Origin: Anaerolineales bacterium
Lineage (GTDB): Bacteria; Chloroflexota; Anaerolineae; Anaerolineales; E44-bin32
Reading direction: 5' to 3'
Assembly (NCBI GenBank): GCA_011772595.1
Contig: WVZH01000318.1
Coordinates: forward strand, 656 to 20,402
Length of the DNA: 19,747 nucleotides
Position 1 is the first letter of the stretch. Every line of letters starts with the position of its first letter. Below the pieces are notes generated by a model. It was not told the DNA's origin, made no database searches, and was given only the letters and a program-made list of their open reading frames with translations. Below, piece by piece: positions 15,984 to 19,747 of the stretch. The position numbers were made by a program, and so were the translations under genes.

Positions 15984-16937
15984 TCACCTCATCCTGAGAT
16001 AATGCCGGCTCATGCGGGAACGCCCCCTCGTCGATCGGCGCTGCACATTGGCCGTCTCACGCTGCTCATCGATAGGCCGGCGCTCCTCCGCCGACGCATC
16101 GAGACTGACATGAATGCTCCCGATCGAAAGTTGCAGCTCCTGATTCTCGGTCACCAGCACAGGCCGCTCGGACGATTGTTTCTGCGTTACGGGTCTTGTA
16201 CGGCCCACTGTAACGCGCTCGTCCGCTACGACAATTTCGGCCTCGCCTTGCTCCGGGCTGGAGGCGACCCACTGACGCACGCCCTCGTATACCTGGCGCC
16301 AGACTTGAGTACGGCGAACTTCGGCCTCTTCGGGTGATTCCCGCCGACGCTCATGCAGTTCCGTAGGGCGTCGGGGAACGCCTTCCGAGGGTAGCACTCG
16401 CAGGATCTCCTGCTCCAGGATGGGCATCGCAAGCTGATCCGCTACCTCCGGGCTCGCGTCCCGCACAGCCGGTCGTTTGCTCGGCGGGATCATCTCGTCC
16501 TGCTCGACCTCCTGTGGAACCTGGATCTCGAGCGATTGCGTAACTGGTTGGCGGGCATCGGACAGCACCTCCGGCTTTTCAACCTGCGGTTCGTCGACTA
16601 GTGACATCTGTTCGATAGAAGAGTGCAACTCGACCCGCTGCTCAACCGCAGGCGGCGCGCTATGCTGAGTATCAGCCTGGCGGTTGTCGTTGGTTACCAC
16701 CGGACTTATTTCCACGGCCTGCTTCGAGGGTCTTTGCGACGTATCATGCACCTCAGCGTCACGGACTTCTTGCGTCGCGGTGTCTGTGGAGTCTCTTGGG
16801 ACCTCGCTGATCGATGTTGGCTCCACCAATCGTTGCTCGTGTACCTCGATCGGCGGCACCGCGGCCGGGCGGGAAGCCACCCGCGAGTTTGTGTCCACAC
16901 CCGCATGACGCAGCAATCTCGAGAAATAGCCCGTCAC
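15984..16937 (-). CDS. Long charged, probably disordered eCIS-associated protein
   Basis: I chose the GTG at 16937 (317 residues). It overlaps the upstream stop as GTGA and has a GGGAG site eight bases before it. An ATG at 16985 would add 16 residues but would overlap the gp26-like gene by 52 bases. The protein starts with a short amphipathic segment 'VTGYFSRLLRHAG'. About 190 residues follow that are rich in Glu, Gln, Pro, Val, Ser and Thr, with almost no cysteine or aromatic residues, so probably unfolded. A helical stretch 'VWRQVYEGVRQWV' comes near residues 205-220. Near residues 270-279 is 'LSIGSIHVSL', which resembles a short 'I-x-V-x-I-G-x-I-x-V' strand motif I associate with Pro-rich proteins at this position in other eCIS clusters. 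The C-terminus is Arg-rich. No enzyme domain is visible. It could be an assembly scaffold, a tube-loading factor or a cap-associated protein; none of these is shown by the sequence. Confidence 0.7.
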   Translation of the reverse strand: MTGYFSRLLRHAGVDTNSRVASRPAAVPPIEVHEQRLVEPTSISEVPRDSTDTATQEVRDAEVHDTSQRPSKQAVEISPVVTNDNRQADTQHSAPPAVEQRVELHSSIEQMSLVDEPQVEKPEVLSDARQPVTQSLEIQVPQEVEQDEMIPPSKRPAVRDASPEVADQLAMPILEQEILRVLPSEGVPRRPTELHERRRESPEEAEVRRTQVWRQVYEGVRQWVASSPEQGEAEIVVADERVTVGRTRPVTQKQSSERPVLVTENQELQLSIGSIHVSLDASAEERRPIDEQRETANVQRRSTRGRSRMSRHYLRMR

Positions 16938-17713
16938 CGATCTCGCTCCCGGTCGATCATGGCTAGGTAACGCTCGCGTCGCCATTCAGGCATGGCCAGG
17001 ATCTGCGCTTCGCCCCAGTGATAGTGATGAGCAAGGCGATGAACGATCTCGAGTTGTTGCGCTTGCGCCTTGCGCAGTTGATTTAACACAACCTCCAGCA
17101 GGTCCACAGGATAGCCGTGCTGCTCCTCGCAATACGGACAACGAACCTCCAGGCTGAAGGAGACCAAGGGATCGAAGGCCTGCATGGCCTCGTCGACGAG
17201 GCGCAAGTCGCCTTCCTCGATCGACTTCTCGTCGAATTGGACCTGCTCTCCGACCAACAAGGAGCACAGCAGCGCAACCTGCGCTTGCCTGTCATCGTCA
17301 AACGCTCGCGCCTGCCAGCGTTGCATATCGCTACCCCTCGGCCGACGTAGTGCCAGGCACATGCCTTGCAGTTCAACCTCCAGCTCAGTGTCCTGCATCG
17401 CCTGCTGCTGCAACGCCACGAGTTCAGCGACCGAGAGCTCCACCTCCATTGATTGTTGGCAGGCGGGACTTACACAAGTTAGGGCGATCGTTAGGTCGCC
17501 TGTGCCCGAACGGGCCAGGATCCTCAGCAGCCACTCTATGCGCGTACCCACTTCTAGCTCGCTGAGTTGTTCGTGGGTGGGGCTATTGCCGTGCACATCG
17601 CGTGCACAGCACTGCAGGACCTGCGTCACAAGCTGGGGTTGCAGGGGCGTGTCGAAATCGATATCCAGATCGTCGATATCGCGGCCGAAGGGCCGCAGGT
17701 CGAAAATGGTCAT
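16934..17713 (-). CDS. T4 gp26-like baseplate/hub assembly protein with split four-cysteine zinc site
   Basis: A 259-residue protein of the kind often annotated as T4 gp26-family baseplate protein or hub assembly chaperone in eCIS and myophage-like clusters. In phage T4 such proteins take part in building the baseplate hub; the role here is transferred from that. Cysteines at C80-x4-C85 and C192-x2-C195 are far apart in sequence but placed like two halves of a zinc ribbon. The stretch between them is mostly helical by composition. The C-terminal 'HYHWGEAQILAMPEWRRERYLAMID' pattern (about residues 230-254) resembles the ends of phage tail assembly chaperones. The start follows the hairpin spacer with a GAGG site. 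The next gene begins at a GTG that overlaps this stop codon (GTGA), so the two are probably translationally coupled. The family assignment is good; the exact role is uncertain. Confidence 0.75.
   Translation of the reverse strand: MTIFDLRPFGRDIDDLDIDFDTPLQPQLVTQVLQCCARDVHGNSPTHEQLSELEVGTRIEWLLRILARSGTGDLTIALTCVSPACQQSMEVELSVAELVALQQQAMQDTELEVELQGMCLALRRPRGSDMQRWQARAFDDDRQAQVALLCSLLVGEQVQFDEKSIEEGDLRLVDEAMQAFDPLVSFSLEVRCPYCEEQHGYPVDLLEVVLNQLRKAQAQQLEIVHRLAHHYHWGEAQILAMPEWRRERYLAMIDRERDR
16946..16950 (-). promoter_or_regulatory. Ribosome-binding site that decides the GTG start of the disordered protein
   Basis: The minus strand reads GGGAG eight bases before the GTG at 16937. Together with the GTGA stop/start overlap it favours that start over the ATG at 16985. 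Confidence 0.6.
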
Positions 17714-17724
17714 AGGTCGCCTCG

Positions 17725-17765
17725 CAGCGGAGGCACCGGCAGGATTTCACCGGTGCTCACCGCTG
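17725..17765 (-). promoter_or_regulatory. Imperfect stem-loop in the spacer after the tube gene
   Basis: On the transcribed strand, CAGCGG (17760-17765) can pair with CCGCTG (17725-17730). A small internal loop follows, then GCACCGG (17750-17756) pairs with CCGGTGC (17733-17739), enclosing a 10-base loop. This gives 13 GC-rich base pairs in 41 bases. No run of U follows; instead a GAGG ribosome-binding site and the ATG of the next gene come within 12 bases. It is therefore not a standard intrinsic terminator. It sits between the high-copy sheath/tube genes and the low-copy assembly/baseplate genes, where it could protect the upstream mRNA 3' end or reduce downstream expression. The pairing is seen directly; the function is inferred. 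Confidence 0.6.
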
Positions 17766-17786
17766 GCCAATCGTGGCGTGTGCCGG

Positions 17787-18308
17787 TCATCCTGTAGGAA
17801 CGGCGCCAGCCTCGTCGGGTTCCTTGGTATCGGGATCGCGATCCCAGCCTTCTAATTCGATCTTGATGTTCTCAATAGCCACCGCGTTGGCGTTGGCATC
17901 CAGGTCTGGCATCGCAGTAAATTCACTGACCCAACAGTCATAGAGAAAGTAGCGAAATGCGACCTGACCGCGTTCGTTCATTACTTCGAGCGTGAGATCC
18001 TTCTTGTAATTGACCAAGTCCATCCCGGCATCTCCAGAATATGGATGGACCACGTTGGCCCATTTCTCGAATTCGAGGTCGTGGGTGATGCCCCGTTCAA
18101 GGGTGATCGGCTCGTAGCTCGTACGACCGGGAGATTTGTGGTCCGTGCTGTTCTCGCCTCCCGAGCGATGTTTGACGACCTCTGTGGTACGCTTCAACGC
18201 ACTCACTTTGCTCACGCCCAGGACGGGTTTACCATCCAAAATGATTCGAAACTTGAAATTCTTGTAGGCGTCATAACGGTGGGCGTTCTTTACAAAGCCA
18301 GTAGCCAT
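17787..18308 (-). CDS. Inner tube protein (Afp1/Pvc1-like, T4 gp19 family)
   Basis: Stacks as hexameric rings to form the rigid inner tube inside the sheath. The 173 residues match the normal size of this family (about 140-170). Visible family hallmarks are the start 'DAYKNFKFRIILDGKPV', the 'VSALKRTTEVVKHRSGG' loop, 'YEPITLERGITHD' and the C-terminal 'AIENIKIELEGWDRD' strand. The ATG has a strong ribosome-binding site (AGGAGG, seven bases upstream), which suits a structural protein needed in many copies. The last 15 residues after the final strand are charged and Pro-rich, probably a flexible tail. It lies 35 bases behind the sheath gene, and a hairpin-bearing 73-base spacer follows it. Most eCIS encode two or three tube paralogues; only this one is inside the window. 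Confidence 0.96.
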   Translation of the reverse strand: MATGFVKNAHRYDAYKNFKFRIILDGKPVLGVSKVSALKRTTEVVKHRSGGENSTDHKSPGRTSYEPITLERGITHDLEFEKWANVVHPYSGDAGMDLVNYKKDLTLEVMNERGQVAFRYFLYDCWVSEFTAMPDLDANANAVAIENIKIELEGWDRDPDTKEPDEAGAVPTG

Positions 18309-18315
18309 TGGCCAA

Positions 18316-18321
18316 CCTCCT
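18316..18321 (-). promoter_or_regulatory. Strong ribosome-binding site of the tube gene
   Basis: The minus strand reads AGGAGG seven bases before the ATG of the tube gene. It is one of the closest matches to the Shine-Dalgarno consensus in the window, and it fixes the start at 18308. Strong initiation fits a high-copy structural protein, which is an inference. Confidence 0.8.
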
Positions 18322-18343
18322 GCGTAAGGATTTCAATTGCGGA

Positions 18344-19747
18344 TCAAAGATCGCCAGCGATCTGCTGGATCTTGATCACCACGAACTCTGCCGGCTTGAG
18401 CGGCGCGAACCCGACCTCGATGTTGACAATGCCCAGGTTGCGATCTGCCTGGGTAGTCGTCTCACCATCGCATTTAACGTAAAACGCCTGGTCCGGCGTA
18501 CTACCCTGAAACGCGCCTTGTCGGAACAAGCCCATCATGAAGGCGTTCAGGTTGAGCCGGATCTTTGCCCACAGGGGTTCGTCGTTGGGTTCGAACACCA
18601 CCCACTTCGTGCCACGGAAGAGCGACTCTTCCAGGAAGAGCGCCATGCGCCGTACGGGGATATACTTCCACTCCGAGCCGAGATCATCCGACCCGGCGAG
18701 CGTGCGGGCACCCCAGTTGACGAATCCACTGGGAAAGACGCGTAGGCAGTTGACGCCCAACTTGTTTAGCACGCCGTTCTCCATGTCGGTCAGTTTGAGC
18801 TCCAACCCAAGTATCGTGCGGATGTCGGCTTCCAAGCCGGCCGGTGCTTTCCAGACGCCGCGCGTGGAATCGATGCGCGACATCAATCCTGCGATCGCTC
18901 CGGAGGGGCCGATGGTCTTGGTCGGCCCACCGGCGGCGTATCTCAGCCGCGGGTAGAAGACGGCCGAGTTTTCCTTGACTACCAGCGCCCGCAGATCTCC
19001 GACCTTGGAGGTATCTTGCACGACCTCAGGGCGATTGTTCTTGACCCAACTCGCCGGTGCGTCGATCAGCAGGAAGGCACGATGGTCGGCGCAATAGGTG
19101 CTCGCCGGGCCAACGATCTGCATGAACATGGCCTCATCCACATCTTCATCGCCGGGCAAGACCATCAGGTTGAAGAGATCGACTGCATCCAAGGCATAGA
19201 AACCGGTTTGATCGACTGCGTTGCCCAGATACTCAGAGGCACCCGGCTCGTCCCCGTCGTAGCCATCATCGCCGGGGGTACTGAAGTTGCCTGTGCCGGC
19301 AGTGCCCATGGCGTACTGCCGCACGTTGATCTCGAACTCATCACTGTCTAAGGCGGTGTTGTCTGAGTCGATGCTTGACGGCGCGGTGTTGGGCGTTCCG
19401 CTCTTGGGCATCACCGCCAGGTGATAGCCCCAAACTTCAGCCTTATAAGGTAGCGTGGAATCGGCGTTGATCGCCCCAGCGATCTTGCGTAATTTTTCGC
19501 GAACACCATCGTTATCACCATGCGCACTGCCGCTTACGGGTTCGCTCATAAACCACTTACCCGCCGGGCTGGTCACATCGTATGGATCGGCATTGACCAA
19601 CACGTCGGTCGTACCATCGAAGGTGATCTTGGTAATGTCGCCGGTGTTTAGATTGGCGATGTCGTCGACCACTGAGGTAAGGCTGGTCATGCTCACCACA
19701 GGTGCGTGGTCGCCAAGGCGTAGGAAAGCGGCTGTCGGAGCAGGACG
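18344..19747 (-). CDS. Contractile sheath protein of an eCIS (5' end cut by window edge)
   Basis: Subunit of the contractile outer sheath that surrounds the inner tube and shortens to drive it into a target cell. The reading frame is open through the right edge (16 codons before a GTG at 19699, then 451 residues), so the true start and N-terminal part lie outside the window. The C-terminal 200 residues carry the signature of the phage tail sheath family: a GPSGAIAGLMSRID segment, then 'VNWGARTL', 'YIPVRRMALFLEESL', 'WVVFEPNDEPLWAKIR' and a final 'FAPLKPAEFVVIKIQQ' strand that in this family exchanges between neighbouring subunits. The middle part (about residues 90-230 of the visible protein) is rich in Asp, Gly and Ser and probably forms surface-exposed sheath domains. 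The tube gene follows after 35 bases, the usual sheath-tube pairing. The family is clear. Whether further sheath paralogues exist upstream, as in Afp2-4, cannot be seen. Confidence 0.95.
   Translation of the reverse strand, partial: RPAPTAAFLRLGDHAPVVSMTSLTSVVDDIANLNTGDITKITFDGTTDVLVNADPYDVTSPAGKWFMSEPVSGSAHGDNDGVREKLRKIAGAINADSTLPYKAEVWGYHLAVMPKSGTPNTAPSSIDSDNTALDSDEFEINVRQYAMGTAGTGNFSTPGDDGYDGDEPGASEYLGNAVDQTGFYALDAVDLFNLMVLPGDEDVDEAMFMQIVGPASTYCADHRAFLLIDAPASWVKNNRPEVVQDTSKVGDLRALVVKENSAVFYPRLRYAAGGPTKTIGPSGAIAGLMSRIDSTRGVWKAPAGLEADIRTILGLELKLTDMENGVLNKLGVNCLRVFPSGFVNWGARTLAGSDDLGSEWKYIPVRRMALFLEESLFRGTKWVVFEPNDEPLWAKIRLNLNAFMMGLFRQGAFQGSTPDQAFYVKCDGETTTQADRNLGIVNIEVGFAPLKPAEFVVIKIQQIAGDL

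Noticed and set aside
16935..16985. Longer start (ATG 16985) for the disordered protein
   Set aside because: It would overlap the gp26-like gene by 52 bases, while GTG 16937 has a GGGAG site and a GTGA stop/start overlap.
17725..17765. Hairpin read as an intrinsic terminator
   Set aside because: No U-run follows the stem on the transcribed strand, and the next ribosome-binding site and start come within 12 bases.
1..19747. CRISPR array, tRNA, IS element or attachment site
   Set aside because: No regularly spaced repeats, tRNA-like cloverleaf, transposase or flanking direct repeats were seen; nearly all bases are coding on the minus strand.

Overview
The window is one continuous stretch of an extracellular contractile injection system (eCIS, the family of phage-tail-like particles that includes Afp of Serratia and PVC of Photorhabdus). 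All seventeen genes lie on the minus strand, so transcription runs from the right edge to the left edge. Both end genes are cut by the window: the sheath gene at the right has lost its 5' end, and a DUF6519-type gene at the left has lost its 3' end. I found no phage head, terminase, lysis or integrase genes. The AAA+ ATPase and the DUF4255 (Pvc16_N) protein are typical of eCIS rather than of ordinary prophages or simple tailocins.

Layout in transcription order. (1) Tube and sheath module, 19747-17787: sheath protein (partial) and inner tube protein. (2) Assembly module, 17713-12302: a T4 gp26-like protein with four cysteines placed as a split zinc site; a long charged, probably disordered protein; a DUF4255 tail-terminator protein with added Ig/TIG-like domains; a AAA+ ATPase; and a 95-residue protein of unknown role. 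(3) Baseplate and spike module, 12176-1: CIS tube-initiator (Afp7/Pvc7-like), a LysM-like protein, gp27-like hub, gp5-like spike, PAAR-like tip, gp25-like wedge, two paralogous large baseplate proteins (Afp11/Afp12-like), an extended P2 gpI-like protein, and the DUF6519-type protein.

The genes are packed tightly. Many junctions overlap by 1-4 bases (TAATG, TGATG, ATGA, GTGA) or are separated by at most about 35 bases, which fits one polycistronic transcript with translational coupling. Only two spacers are larger: 73 bases after the tube gene, which holds a 41-base imperfect hairpin, and 125 bases before the baseplate module. No convincing promoter, intrinsic terminator, tRNA, IS element or CRISPR was seen. 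No stretch above 300 bases lacks a gene.

The gene content (separate gp27 and gp5 genes, LysM protein separate from the tube initiator, gp26-like protein, DUF6519, ATPase and DUF4255 before the baseplate genes) differs from the Afp/PVC order. It resembles the eCIS clusters I know from soil and free-living bacteria such as actinobacteria, cyanobacteria and chloroflexi. The DNA is moderately GC-rich by eye, with good Shine-Dalgarno sites and several GTG starts. The host cannot be named from this window. The tape measure, tail fibre, toxin/effector genes and any further tube or sheath paralogues are not here and probably lie beyond the edges.
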